Positions 42,705 to 52,326 of a stretch of 64,000 nucleotides of DNA are shown in pieces (position 1 is the first letter of the stretch; each line of letters begins with the position of its first letter). Below the pieces are notes generated by a model, which was not told the DNA's origin, made no database searches, and was given only the letters and a program-made list of their open reading frames with translations. Origin of the DNA: Corynebacterium poyangense (GTDB lineage: Bacteria; Actinomycetota; Actinomycetes; Mycobacteriales; Mycobacteriaceae); NCBI RefSeq assembly GCF_014522205.1, contig NZ_CP046884.1, positions 124,001 through 188,000 on the forward strand, in the 5' to 3' direction. A program made the position numbers and the translations under genes.

Positions 42705-43427
42705 TTATAAGTGTGGGTCGTCGGTAATAGTATGGCGAGCAGCTTCGGGAAGTTCCTGGCGTTCCCAGTGATCAGGCTGGAGTTCGCGAATCACCCGTGC
42801 TGGAACCCCCGCTGCAAGAGTGCGTGGTGGGATATCTCGGTTCACTATCGCCCCAGCAGCAATCACCGCACCGTCGCCAATAGTTACCCCACCCAATACT
42901 GTGACACCTCCACCTAGCCAGACATCTTTACCAATAGTAATGGGTTTGGCTTGTTCCCAACCGGCTCGTCGCATCGCAACATCGTGGACCGGGTGGTTGA
43001 TGGTAAGTAACTGACAATTAGGTGCCAGCATGGAGTAAGCCCCAATTCGCACCGGTGCGGAATCCAGGATGACCGTGTTGTAGTTGAGAAACACTCCTTC
43101 GTCGAGGAAGGTATGGAAACCATATTCAATCTGACAGGGAGCATGGACCCCCATCGGCTGCGAGCCCGGAGCAAGAATAGAGCGCAAGATGTCAGCGGCC
43201 TGGCGTGGATCAGTATTTGCTAAATCATTAAACTTCTTCAGGGCCGCGGCAGTCTTTAATCGCTGGCGGCCTAGGGTTTCTGGAGCTTCCGTGAGATGCC
43301 ACTGCCCGGCAGCCATCCGATCAAAACCCGTCCACGCTGGTGTTTCCGAAGAATTGTGATCCGGGCGGCAAGGTCCGGTGCTCTGGTGTCCAGAGGAACT
43401 AGCAGAATGGTGTGAAGGAATGTTCAT
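42705..43427 (-). CDS. Maltose/galactoside O-acetyltransferase-like hexapeptide enzyme
   Basis: A 240-residue protein. Residues from about 38 (MAAGQWHLTEAPETLGRQR) form the Mac helical domain, then a left-handed beta-helix of hexapeptide repeats (VRIGAY, ITIGKDVWLGGGVTVLGGVT, IGDGAVIAAGAI). The catalytic His is in TINHPVHD. It acetylates a sugar or similar hydroxyl with acetyl-CoA. The first 37 residues are Ser/His-rich and unlike the family; ATG 43316 may be the true start, but neither start has a clear ribosome site. Confidence 0.8.
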   Translation of the reverse strand: MNIPSHHSASSSGHQSTGPCRPDHNSSETPAWTGFDRMAAGQWHLTEAPETLGRQRLKTAAALKKFNDLANTDPRQAADILRSILAPGSQPMGVHAPCQIEYGFHTFLDEGVFLNYNTVILDSAPVRIGAYSMLAPNCQLLTINHPVHDVAMRRAGWEQAKPITIGKDVWLGGGVTVLGGVTIGDGAVIAAGAIVNRDIPPRTLAAGVPARVIRELQPDHWERQELPEAARHTITDDPHL

Positions 43428-43465
43428 AGTGGTGTACCTGGGGGAGGATAGCTTATTTTGGGAAC

Positions 43466-44245
43466 ATGACTCTTATACCCGACGATACTTCGGCTACCCC
43501 TAACCCCACATCTTCCGCAGCAGACACCGGCTCGAATAGTGCGTCATGTCGCGTGGCTGTAGTGACCGGCGGATCTTCAGGGATTGGTGAGGCTGCTGCC
43601 CGAGCCCTCGCCCAGGATGGTTGGCAGGTGATCATTGCCGCGCGCCGGGAAGACCGTCTAGCGAAAATTGCTGAAGAAATTGGTGCTACTGCTATTACCT
43701 TAGACGTGACCGATGATAAATCAGTAGCTCATTTTGCTCAGCGTATCCCGGCCGTGGATCTGTTAGTCAATAACGCCGGGGGCGCCAAGGGGCTAGAACC
43801 GGTAGAAGAAACCACTCTGCAGGATTGGCAGTGGATGTATGACACCAATGTGCTCGGCACGGTTCGGGTCACTCAAGCTCTACTCCCGCAGCTTCGTGAA
43901 GCCCGCGGTCTCATCATCAACATTGGTTCAGTTGCGGCACTCCGGCCCTATGAAGGAGGTTCCGGATACAACGCCGCGAAATTCGGGCTGCGTGCCTTAA
44001 CCAGGGTGTTGCGCATAGAAAACGCTGAGCGCGAGGTCCGAGTTTGTGAAATTGACCCGGGCCGCGTCGCCACCGATTTTTCGCTCGTTCGCTTTTCCGG
44101 CAATCAAGATCGTGCCGATGCCGTGTATGCCGACAAAATCAATCTCCTGGCCGAAGACATTGCCGAGGCAATTCGTTGGGTCGCCTCCCTGCCACCCAGG
44201 GTTAACATTGACAGTCTCAACATTATGCCGGCAGACCAGATATAG
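43466..44245 (+). CDS. SDR-family oxidoreductase (YdfG-like)
   Basis: A 259-residue short-chain dehydrogenase. The cofactor loop is TGGSSGIG (34-41), AARRED (58-63) suggests NADP(H), NNAG is at 102-105 and the catalytic set is Ser155, Tyr168 and Lys172. EIDPGRVATDFSLVRF and VNIDSLNIMPADQ match NADP-dependent 3-hydroxy acid dehydrogenases of the YdfG group. The first 28 residues are a Thr/Ser-rich extension. It is divergent from the acetyltransferase gene with a 38-base gap. Confidence 0.83.
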   Translation: MTLIPDDTSATPNPTSSAADTGSNSASCRVAVVTGGSSGIGEAAARALAQDGWQVIIAARREDRLAKIAEEIGATAITLDVTDDKSVAHFAQRIPAVDLLVNNAGGAKGLEPVEETTLQDWQWMYDTNVLGTVRVTQALLPQLREARGLIINIGSVAALRPYEGGSGYNAAKFGLRALTRVLRIENAEREVRVCEIDPGRVATDFSLVRFSGNQDRADAVYADKINLLAEDIAEAIRWVASLPPRVNIDSLNIMPADQI

Positions 44246-44305
44246 TTTTCCCTTTTAGGTTCAGCCGTTTCATGATGGATTTCCCTATGACCTAGACTGG
44301 CCCTC

Positions 44306-44617
44306 ATGCATGCACCCGATGTGCCTATCAACGGCGAATCTATCAAGCTAGGTCAGTTCCTCAAACTGGCCAACCTGGCAGAAACCGGAGGCGAAGCAAA
44401 AGAGCTTATTGCCTCAGGTTTGATCCGGGTCAATGGTGAGACAGAGACTCGCCGAGGTCGTAGCCTTCATCTTGGAGACGTAGTAGCAGTAATAGATCCG
44501 ACGTCTGGCTCAGCCTTGAGTAGCGGACGAGTGTCCGCAGCGGAAGACATCGAAGACTATTTCGATGAGTCCACTGCTGATGATGATTTTGATCCAGAAA
44601 AGTGGAGGAATCTTTAG
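44306..44617 (+). CDS. S4-domain RNA-binding protein
   Basis: A 103-residue protein. IKLGQFLKLANLAETGGEAK, then LIASGLIRVNGETETRRGR, is an S4 RNA-binding fold (YaaA/YbcJ-like). The C-terminus is acidic. TAGACT lies seven bases before ATG 44306 and no ribosome site exists, so it is probably leaderless. It is followed by a VOC gene after two bases, with which it is likely co-transcribed. The RNA target is unknown; ribosome-associated roles are known for relatives. Confidence 0.8.
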   Translation: MHAPDVPINGESIKLGQFLKLANLAETGGEAKELIASGLIRVNGETETRRGRSLHLGDVVAVIDPTSGSALSSGRVSAAEDIEDYFDESTADDDFDPEKWRNL

Positions 44618-44619
44618 TC

Positions 44620-45453
44620 ATGCCAGCTTTTGGTGCCCTAGGCGGAATGCCCTATTGGGTGGAATTAACGAGCACTTGTCCGGCTAAATCCGCGCACTTT
44701 TATTCTCGTCTACTCGGGTGGGAATTCGAGGGTGATGATTATCGTCTAGCTCGGGTCCAGGGATTACCTGTGGCCGGTATAGTCCAACAGCCAGAGGAAG
44801 CTCCCTTCCCAGATACCTGGGTGACATATTTCCTAGCCGATGACCTTGACGCAGAGGTGAATCACGCTGAAGAACTGGGTGCTCGAATACTTAGCCCCAT
44901 TTCGGATGTTCGCCTAGGTCGAATGGCATTATTAGCTGATCCCTCGGGAGCTCTCCTTGGTCTGATTGAACCACCTGGTGAAGAAGCGTTTGTGGCCGCC
45001 GGGGAGCCTGGCACCCCGGTATGGCATGAGTTAAGTTGTACCACTAACTATGATGCCGTCATCACCTTTTATGAAGAGTTCTTCAACTGGATGACCCACT
45101 CCATCGATAGCAACGACGACGCCGGAAATTCGGATTTTCGCTATACCACAGCACTCATGGACGGGGCTCCATTTTGCGGAGTTCGAGATGTCCAAGGCCA
45201 ATTTCCCCCTCAGGTTCCTAGTTTTTGGCAAACATATCTGGGTGTTGCTGATGTTCAGGACATAGCTAAGAAAGTTCCGGAACTAGGCGGGGAAGTGATC
45301 CGGGGCCCGTTCAACTCCGAATTCGGCAGAATGTTGATTCTGTCTGATTCCACCGGAGCTACAGTCACAGTCTGTGAAGTAGCTCCTCCGGTGGAAGAAG
45401 GAGCAGAATCTGACCCCCTCCATGGGATAGATCTCAGTCAATTCCAGTACTAA
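44620..45453 (+). CDS. VOC-superfamily protein with two glyoxalase-like domains
   Basis: A 277-residue protein. Domain 1 (about 1-125) begins MPYWVELTSTCPAKSAHFYS with RLLGWEFEGDDY; domain 2 (about 130-265) begins PVWHELSCTTNYDAVITFYE. This is the duplicated arrangement seen in many actinobacterial dioxygenase-fold proteins. ATG 44620 is used since GGAGG precedes it; the frame from 44602 overlaps the S4 gene. No substrate can be named; metal binding is uncertain. Confidence 0.8.
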   Translation: MPAFGALGGMPYWVELTSTCPAKSAHFYSRLLGWEFEGDDYRLARVQGLPVAGIVQQPEEAPFPDTWVTYFLADDLDAEVNHAEELGARILSPISDVRLGRMALLADPSGALLGLIEPPGEEAFVAAGEPGTPVWHELSCTTNYDAVITFYEEFFNWMTHSIDSNDDAGNSDFRYTTALMDGAPFCGVRDVQGQFPPQVPSFWQTYLGVADVQDIAKKVPELGGEVIRGPFNSEFGRMLILSDSTGATVTVCEVAPPVEEGAESDPLHGIDLSQFQY

Positions 45454-45518
45454 CTATTCTGCGGCCGGCTACTGGGGCTTCCGTTGTCGTGGCGGTAGTC
45501 CACGTAGCCGACTACTGT

Positions 45519-45563
45519 CTTTGGTTTCTGGGTACCGCGTGCCTTTGGCTTCTGGGTACCGCG
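45519..45563. repeat. Two-copy tandem repeat, 24-base period
   Basis: A 21-base unit beginning CTTTGG and ending TACCGCG occurs at 45519-45539 and 45543-45563 with one mismatch. Just upstream, CGGCTAC (near 45463) and GTAGCCG (near 45495) are inverted repeats. These lie in the 142-base gap between convergent genes and may act as a terminator region. Confidence 0.6.
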
Positions 45564-45595
45564 CCATCATGGTTTAGGGAAGTTTGACTGCCAGG

Positions 45596-46612
45596 TCATG
45601 ATGGGGAAGCCGAGTCGGTGATGTTCCCCTGGATATTCCCCTGTTCCTCTACTGGGTTTCTTAAAAACTCCGCTAGGTCAGCTATTCTTTCTCGAGCTAC
45701 TTCAGGCGTAGAAATCCATTGTCGTGACACATACTCCTTTTTCCGAACGTGTGGCGGGAGTTCAACTTCTCTGCTTCCGGCTAACCCCTGGACTCGGGTT
45801 GGTTCTGTACCGGCGATTTGCCAGAATGTGTGAGGCCAGTGCTCTGGGGCAGGGAGGTTATAGGAGCCCCGGAAGCGTTCTGGTAGTTCAGCAAAAGCAG
45901 AGAAATCTGGGAACATCAAGGCCAGTTTCTCCACAGTATCTGCACCGAATACGTCATTGATATGACGAGAAGAAAGAACTGCCAGTGCAGCTCCGGCTTC
46001 GAATCCCACCAGGCTCAAAGGGAAATTTGTGTTAGCGCAAGCGTAGGCTGCTGCGGCGGCAACACTTTCTAGCATCTCGTCAATATGTGCTGACGGGGCC
46101 AGTGGGTAGTCCACGTCGATGATGGTAGTACCTGATCTCTCCGCTAACCCAGCGATCTCAGGCTGCCATTGGAACTCTAGTGCTGAGCCGGAACCAAACC
46201 AGAATTGTCCCCCATGCAGAGAAATAGCCCAATGCCCGTTTGGGTTGGAAGGTAGCATAATAGTGCTGTTGATGTCGGGGTGCGTTTCTATTTGGATATT
46301 GCCTAAGAAGGAAACACCGGGCATGGAATGGTCCAAACCGGAACCTAGCATGAGCATGGCTGAGTGGGTGAGACGGTCTGGCAACCGGGCTAAGTAATTA
46401 TCCACTGCTTCGGCCGGAGAAGAAGGTTGCTTGTTTTCTACCCAGGGTGCGATGAGCTCGGGCATCGGATGGTGAGCGTCCACATATGTGCCGATTTGTG
46501 CCAATTGCTGAACAGGATTGAGCTTTTCCTCTCGGCCTCCTACCTGAAAAGCAGCCCGTTCTTCAGCCTCTCCTAGCAGGGCTTTTTCCTCTAGCCGCGG
46601 TTGTTCTGACAT
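45596..46612 (-). CDS. HSL-like alpha/beta hydrolase fold protein with Glu for nucleophile
   Basis: A 338-residue protein. SLHGGQFWFG (132-140) is the His-Gly-Gly oxyanion motif and IDVDYPLAP (165-173) is typical of the hormone-sensitive-lipase group. The nucleophile elbow, normally Gly-Asp-Ser-Ala-Gly, reads LVGFEAGAALA, so Glu205 replaces Ser. No convincing C-terminal catalytic His block is seen. The first 60 residues are an acidic extension. It lies 13 bases after the M13 peptidase stop on the same strand, so the two probably form an operon. A non-hydrolytic role is likely. Confidence 0.72.
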   Translation of the reverse strand: MSEQPRLEEKALLGEAEERAAFQVGGREEKLNPVQQLAQIGTYVDAHHPMPELIAPWVENKQPSSPAEAVDNYLARLPDRLTHSAMLMLGSGLDHSMPGVSFLGNIQIETHPDINSTIMLPSNPNGHWAISLHGGQFWFGSGSALEFQWQPEIAGLAERSGTTIIDVDYPLAPSAHIDEMLESVAAAAAYACANTNFPLSLVGFEAGAALAVLSSRHINDVFGADTVEKLALMFPDFSAFAELPERFRGSYNLPAPEHWPHTFWQIAGTEPTRVQGLAGSREVELPPHVRKKEYVSRQWISTPEVARERIADLAEFLRNPVEEQGNIQGNITDSASPS

Positions 46613-46625
46613 TCGCCTTCCTTAG

Positions 46626-48584
46626 CTACCAAATGGTGACGCGATCTTCAGGGGCAATCCACATCGACGAGTCTTCATCGATCTCAGGGAAAGCCTCATA
46701 GAACTCGTCGATATTCCCCGCAATTACATTGCAACGGAATTCTGCTGGTGAATGCGGATCAATGGCCAGATACTGCTGCGCCATTTGTGGACGAATAGCA
46801 GTTCTCCAGATCCGGGCCCACGACAGAAATAGTCGCTGCATCCCGGTGAAAGAACGCTCCTGTAACTCAGGATCTGCACCTTCGGCATCAAATGTATAGG
46901 CTTCGCAGTCACCGTGATCCTTAACCCAATTTTGATAGGCCACAACTGCGATTCCTAAGCCGCCGAGGTCGCCGATATTTTCCCCTAAGGTAAAACTACC
47001 GTTGACTCCTTTGGAATTAATCCCTGCCTCTTTTAATACCGTCGGCACTAGGCCGTCGTATTGGTTGACAAGATTGTCGGTCAAGGCGGTAAACGCTTCC
47101 CGGTCTTCATCTGTCCACCAGGAGTTGAGGTCCCCTTCGCCGTCGTAGCGCGATCCCTGGTCATCAAAGCCATGGCCGATTTCATGACCGATAACAGCGC
47201 CAATAGCTCCGAAGTTCTCTGCTGCGTCAGCATCTGGGTTGTAGAAGGGGGGACGCAGAATGGCGGCGGGGAACGTGATGTCATTGACTACGGGGTTATA
47301 AAAAGCATTTACCGTTTGGGGAGTCGCGAACCACTCGTCTCGATTAGCTGGTTTCCCTAATTTTGCTAATTCATAATCATGCAAATACCGGGCACCAACT
47401 CGGACGTTCTCCAATAGGTTTTCTCCGCCTGGTTTCAGCTCCATACCGTCATAGCTGCGCGGTTGATCAGGGTAGCCAATTTTCGCTCTGAACTTCTCGA
47501 GCTTCACCAGCGCGCGACGACGCGTCGGCTCCGTCATCCAGGTCAATTGAGAGATACGCTGTTGATAAGCCTCAATGAGGTAGTGAACTAATTGCTGCAT
47601 CTCAGCTCGATACGAAGCTGGGAAGTGCTTTTCGACATACAATTGACCAATTTCATGGCCAACCATACGTTCTGCGAGTCCCACGCCACGCTTCCAACGA
47701 TCCCGCTGTTTCGTCGCACCACTTAATTCGGTGCCGTAGAATTCGAAGTTCCGGTTACCAACTTCTTGCGGCAGCAAATTAGAACGGGCATTGAGGATTT
47801 GCCATGTCGCCCACAACTGCCAGTCCGCCAGCCGATCTGCGCTGAGCATCTCTGCCAAGTGATCGACAAAACTAGGCATCATGGAAATGACGGCGCCCTC
47901 AGTGATGCCAGCACCGCGAAGAAGGCGTTGAATAATGCTTGGTAGCTGGTCAACGGTGGTGGGATTGTAGGTTTTCATGGCATCGCGCGTGGAAACTACA
48001 TCCCAGTGATAGGACGCGATTTCCTTTTCTAAAGAGAAAATTCGATCCGCCGCAGTTTTCGCATCCAAGCCAAAGAGTTCCTCTTCGCTTAAGAACTCCA
48101 GCATATGTCCGATGTGCTGATGGTATTTCTCCAAGGTCTCGGCATGTGCCTCTTCGCGGTAATAGGCTTCGTCTGGAAGCCCTAGTCCGCTCTGAATCAA
48201 GTAGGCAATGGCGTTTTCACCAATAGAGTCTTTTTCAATCCAAAAGGTCAGAGGAGATGGTATTCCTGCTCTGTCTAAGCGCCCCAGATTTTCAGCAAAT
48301 TCATCGATGTTTTTGCAGGTGAGAAGCTCAAGATCTGGGCGTAATGGGGCCATCCCAGCGGCATCAATAGCCTCGGTGTCCATGAAACCGGAATAGAAGA
48401 TTCCGGCTCTGCCCTGGTCTTTCTTTACTAGTTCATGCACATCTTGTTCAGCCTGGTCGCGAAGTTGATGGAAAGTGCCATCGACAGCCCGATCATCCGG
48501 AATGGTGTGTGACTTCAGCCAAGGGCCATTGACGTAGTAATAAAGATCCTTCATAGCGACTACTTTAAACATCTCAGTGGACAT
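46626..48584 (-). CDS. M13-family (neprilysin-like) zinc metallopeptidase
   Basis: A 652-residue peptidase. HEIGH (His467-His471) in GHEIGHGFDDQG binds zinc, Glu535 in ENIGDLGG is the third ligand, and NAFYNPVVNDITFPAAIL is the conserved Asn-Ala-Tyr/Phe-Tyr substrate block. There is no signal peptide or membrane anchor, so it is probably cytoplasmic, as are other bacterial PepO-type enzymes. The conserved domain begins MKDLYYYVNGPW, so ATG 48554 or 48572 could be the start instead; none has a ribosome site. Confidence 0.87.
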   Translation of the reverse strand: MSTEMFKVVAMKDLYYYVNGPWLKSHTIPDDRAVDGTFHQLRDQAEQDVHELVKKDQGRAGIFYSGFMDTEAIDAAGMAPLRPDLELLTCKNIDEFAENLGRLDRAGIPSPLTFWIEKDSIGENAIAYLIQSGLGLPDEAYYREEAHAETLEKYHQHIGHMLEFLSEEELFGLDAKTAADRIFSLEKEIASYHWDVVSTRDAMKTYNPTTVDQLPSIIQRLLRGAGITEGAVISMMPSFVDHLAEMLSADRLADWQLWATWQILNARSNLLPQEVGNRNFEFYGTELSGATKQRDRWKRGVGLAERMVGHEIGQLYVEKHFPASYRAEMQQLVHYLIEAYQQRISQLTWMTEPTRRRALVKLEKFRAKIGYPDQPRSYDGMELKPGGENLLENVRVGARYLHDYELAKLGKPANRDEWFATPQTVNAFYNPVVNDITFPAAILRPPFYNPDADAAENFGAIGAVIGHEIGHGFDDQGSRYDGEGDLNSWWTDEDREAFTALTDNLVNQYDGLVPTVLKEAGINSKGVNGSFTLGENIGDLGGLGIAVVAYQNWVKDHGDCEAYTFDAEGADPELQERSFTGMQRLFLSWARIWRTAIRPQMAQQYLAIDPHSPAEFRCNVIAGNIDEFYEAFPEIDEDSSMWIAPEDRVTIW

Positions 48585-48818
48585 GGGCAGATAGTGCAGC
48601 TCAGACTGTATATTTGGACCTTCTATAGAAGTAGAAAAAGTGTGCTAAATTGTGCGATGATGGAAGTTTAATGTGCAGGAAAAAGCGGGTAGAGATGGTT
48701 GTGAAAAATTTTTCTCGAAAAGGCTTGCTAAATAGTGTGTGTTTGTTTTAGGATGAGAACAATTCACCAAGGAGTGCGGTAGGGAGGGTGCCTATTGCGG
48801 ACGGTAAGGGGGTGAGAG
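48585..48818. promoter_or_regulatory. Divergent promoter region M13 / HNH gene
   Basis: 234 bases, very AT-rich in the middle (48610-48760), without a gene. TATATTTGG near 48608 (reading TATA on the minus strand too) and TTTTAGGATGAGAA near 48746 are possible promoter parts. No strong repeat is seen. Confidence 0.3.
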
Positions 48819-50322
48819 GTGAATATGTCTGAAAAGTCAGATATTAAGGAATGTGTGGAAACACTCCGATCTTGTTTGGATCAGATTTTCCATGTATTTT
48901 CTCCGCCTACATCGGAAGCTTTCCAGCGAAATGCTGAGGATATCCGAGTCTTAGAGCATATTCTCAACTTCAAAGCGGATGTGGACAACGCTATAACTAA
49001 GTCGGCAATTCTTGCCGAAGCTGGCGATCGGGTGGGATCACGCACTGTAATAGATTATTTCGTGGAAGAACTGGGTTTGTCTCGTCGAACCGCTCAGCGA
49101 CGTATTGATAATGCGCTTCTGGCATATCCGGATCATAACGGTCAGCCGGACGAGCCCTCTCCGACAGATCAGCAATCACCTAAGGAGACGCAGCCGCCAA
49201 GACCCCAGCCTTCTAGAGCATCGACAAATGATGAGGGTAAAAAGCGACACCGCATTTCAGAGGAAAAGCAAAGCATCATCGCGTCGGAATTACGCCATCT
49301 GAGCAAAGCTGCTCAAGACTGTAGGCAAGAGATCTATCACGACGCTATGAAAGAGGCTCGGCTTCGCGCTCCACAGGATTTGCAGCGATGGGTCCGACGT
49401 CGGGTTGAGCTGGCAAATCAGAAGGTTGATCACAATCATGCACATCGTGATACGGAGCGACGCTTCCTTATGATTCATGATCCTGACCATGATGGCGGAG
49501 CAAGAATTAGTGGCTATTTACCACGAGCGCAATTGGCATTACTTCAAGCCCTTATAGCCCCGGCGAAAAATCTTGGGCATTTGCTTCCCGAATCTGAAGC
49601 GGCAAAAGATAGTAGAACCATTTCTCAACGTAGGTTCGATGCCCTCTTCTATATTCTTCAGCATAAGGCGAGCGCTCGTGATTCTAGTAGGGGAGTAGGA
49701 AGTGTCATTATCTCGCTGACAGCTTCAGATATTGTTCATCTTTCTCAAGGTCAAGGGATGACTGAACAACGTTTTCCCACCAACACTAACGTCGTGTTAA
49801 CAGGGTTGGATCTTCTTAAACTTGGACAACACCGCTATCACTACATCGTGCTACATGATGAAGACACTGGTAATCCTTTGTATTTAGGAAGAACTAGCCG
49901 GCTAGCAAATCTTTACCAACGTATCGCTCTTTTTGCGCGGGACTTGGTTTGTCAACATCCCGGCTGTGATCAAGCATTTGCGCATTGCCAAGCTCATCAC
50001 CTTCAACCTTGGAATAAAGGTGGAGAAACGGGATATCTCCAATCTCATTACTGTCTGCCATCATCACCACCGAAACAACAATGATCGAAAAGATCATTAC
50101 CGTAATCGAGGTTTTTATGATCGAAACAGAGAGTCGGGAGAGTTTGGTTACCGTCCGGCGGCTTCACCGGCCTGGCCGAAACCAAAGCTCAAGACAAATG
50201 ACTCCATGAGAGCAAAACAATCAGCGAAGCAAAGATTGCTAGCTCAATACCGGCGAAGTCAGTCACAGCATTCCCCGCCCCAACCGGAACAGAGAACTAT
50301 GTTTGAGTCTGCTTTCTTTTAA
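48819..50322 (+). pseudogene. 13E12-type HNH endonuclease gene, frameshifted
   Basis: The first 421 codons (GTG 48819 or ATG 48825) include a DUF222/13E12-like helical region and the start of an HNH nuclease: VCQHPGCDQAFAHCQAHHLQ then PWNKGGET. The frame then reads into a short non-family tail ending at 50084. In the +1 frame the expected continuation follows at once: DISNLITVCHHHHRNN and so on to 50322. Removing one G from the GGG at 50030-50032 restores the motif. So the gene has a one-base insertion inside the HNH site, or a sequencing error. The C-terminus is Gln/Pro-rich. Confidence 0.75.
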
Positions 50323-50436
50323 AGCCGTACCCAAGAAACACTGTCAATTCAAGCTGCCAGGTTAGACAGCTAGGCAACAAAGAATTGTGCCTGCCCGCTG
50401 GCATTAAGGAAACTGTGCTACGGAAAGCTTTTTAAG
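50323..50436. other. Intergenic stretch with weak structure
   Basis: No gene. TGCCAG (near 50356) and CTGGCA (near 50398) are inverted repeats enclosing AGGCA/TGCCT. Together with the strong structure at 50437-50498 this may be one RNA; nothing protein-like is seen. Confidence 0.35.
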
Positions 50437-50498
50437 GTCCCGTCTGTCCGGAGACGGCGCTGAACATGTCTCGGGTAGGGGGCCGAGGGGACTTTTTT
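50437..50498 (+). terminator. Three-stem structure ending in an intrinsic terminator
   Basis: GTCCC (50437-50441) can pair with GGGAC (50488-50492), enclosing CCGTCT-gtccgg-AGACGG (50440-50457) and CTCGG-gtaggggg-CCGAG (50470-50487). T6 follows at 50493-50498. It is either the 3' end of a small RNA or HNH transcript, or an attenuator in the leader of the phosphate transporter gene 200 bases downstream. 50499-50701 holds only AT-rich promoter-like DNA and an AAAGGA site. Confidence 0.6.
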
Positions 50499-50701
50499 GA
50501 CAGTCGAACTTTAAGAAGGAATCTTATTAGAAAACTTTAAATTTCCTCGGACTAAGAAGATAGCAATGTTTCCTGATTGTTTACCTTGAAGGCTCGTAGA
50601 TGTTACCTGTTTGTCATGTTGAAACGTGAAAGTACTGTCGGATCTTGGCTGTTTGAGATACCGACATCTGCTCGCGTTTTAATGAAAGGACCCGATCAAC
50701 C

Positions 50702-52303
50702 GTGGTGCAGAAAACTCTCGTGCCGTCGAAAGCCCCTGGCGGTCTTGGAGATATATTGTGGCATCTAACCTTCGGTAGCATCCTCGCCGTTACTCTCATC
50801 AGCTTTATTTTCTGGTCGCGTGGGTATGTCGGGAACGGAACGGGAGGAGCAATCCTCATCGTCACCATCCTGTTCGCCATGTTCATGGCTTTCAACATTG
50901 GTGGAAACGATGTCGCAAACTCCTTTGGAACATCAGTGGGTGCCGGTACGTTAAGCATGAAGCAAGCCCTACTGGTGGCGGCTGTCTTCGAAGTCGGCGG
51001 CGCGGTGCTGGCGGGAGGCGAAGTAACCGAAACTGTGCGATCCGGGATCGTTGACTTAAACTCCATCCACCTGCAACCAATGGACTTCGCTTTTATCATG
51101 ATGTCCTCCCTCTTAGGCGCAGCCATTTGGTTACTCGTAGCTACTCGAATGGGATGGCCAGTATCGACAACTCATTCCATCATCGGTGGCATTGTTGGCG
51201 CAGCGCTCACCATTGGCTTCATGGATGGAACTGGTGGTTGGAGCATGATCCAATGGGGAGAAATTGGTCGGATCGTCATTTCCTGGGTGCTGTCTCCGCT
51301 CCTGGGCGGTATCGTGGCATATCTGCTATTTAGCATGGTCAAGCGCTATATCCTCGTCTATAACGAACAAGCAGATGTTGCTCTTCGAGAGTTGAAAACA
51401 AAACGTGCGCGGCTGAAAGAAGAACAAAAGTCCAGTTTTGAGCGCCTCACGGAATTGCAGCAAATCTCATATACCAATGCTATGGCGCGAGATTCTGTGA
51501 CTGTTGCTCAGGGAGAATATTCCCGCGAAGATCTTGAATCTGACTATTATCGCCAGCTCCATGATCTCAACGCTGAGGCTGAGAAAGTTAATGCCACGAG
51601 GGCTTTAGAGACGTGGGTTCCGCTGCTAGCAGCTCTCGGCGCAATCATCATCGGTTCGATGATGCTGTTCAAAGGACTAAAAAACCTGCACTTAGCGCAC
51701 GATAATGTGGGGAACATGATCATCCTAGGGATGATCGGCGCAGCAGTGTGGATGGCTGTTTTCATCTTCGCTAAAACTTTGCGTCGCCACGCCTTAGAGC
51801 GTTCGACGTTCCTACTCTTTTCGTGGATGCAGGTTTTTACCGCTTCCGCCTTCGCCTTCTCACACGGCTCCAATGACATCGCCAACGCTATTGGTCCTTT
51901 CGCCGCTATCCTCGATGTCCTGAAAACCGGCGAAATCGGCGAAAAGGCAACTGTCCCCCCGGCAGTCATGCTTGCTATGGGCTTAGCCTTGGTGTGCGGA
52001 CTCTGGTTTATTGGCCGTTACGTCATCCAGACTGTCGGGTCTGGATTAACTGAGATGCACCCAGCATCCGGATTCAGCGCGGAGCTTGCTGCTGCCGGCG
52101 TTGTCATGGGTGCATCGGTTCTTGGTTTGCCCGTTTCCTCTACTCACATCCTCATCGGAGCTGTATTAGGTGTCGGTATCGTGAACAAAGCCGCCAACTG
52201 GGGATTGATGAAACCAATCGCCTTGGCGTGGATCATCACTCTCCCAGCGGCGGCAGTCGTCTCCGCAATCGGAGTCGTTGCTCTCCGGGCAATTTTTGGT
52301 TAG
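50702..52303 (+). CDS. pit: Inorganic phosphate transporter, PiT family
   Basis: A 533-residue membrane protein with two PiT signature halves: [20 protein letters not shown] (about 62-81) and [18 protein letters not shown] (about 395-412). Around 10-12 membrane segments flank a cytoplasmic charged loop (about 215-295, rich in Lys/Arg/Glu). It carries metal-phosphate with protons. GTG 50702 is used (AAAGGA eleven bases upstream; GTG 50705 is also possible). The leader is long and contains a terminator-like structure. Confidence 0.9.
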   Translation: MVQKTLVPSKAPGGLGDILWHLTFGSILAVTLISFIFWSRGYVGNGTGGAILIVTILFAMFMAFNIGGNDVANSFGTSVGAGTLSMKQALLVAAVFEVGGAVLAGGEVTETVRSGIVDLNSIHLQPMDFAFIMMSSLLGAAIWLLVATRMGWPVSTTHSIIGGIVGAALTIGFMDGTGGWSMIQWGEIGRIVISWVLSPLLGGIVAYLLFSMVKRYILVYNEQADVALRELKTKRARLKEEQKSSFERLTELQQISYTNAMARDSVTVAQGEYSREDLESDYYRQLHDLNAEAEKVNATRALETWVPLLAALGAIIIGSMMLFKGLKNLHLAHDNVGNMIILGMIGAAVWMAVFIFAKTLRRHALERSTFLLFSWMQVFTASAFAFSHGSNDIANAIGPFAAILDVLKTGEIGEKATVPPAVMLAMGLALVCGLWFIGRYVIQTVGSGLTEMHPASGFSAELAAAGVVMGASVLGLPVSSTHILIGAVLGVGIVNKAANWGLMKPIALAWIITLPAAAVVSAIGVVALRAIFG

Positions 52304-52326
52304 CTTCCCCCCCCCACACCCCTAGG

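Noticed and set aside
45519..45563. Tandem repeat as part of a CRISPR or insertion element
   Set aside because: Only two units with a 3-base spacer and no nearby transposase or Cas gene.
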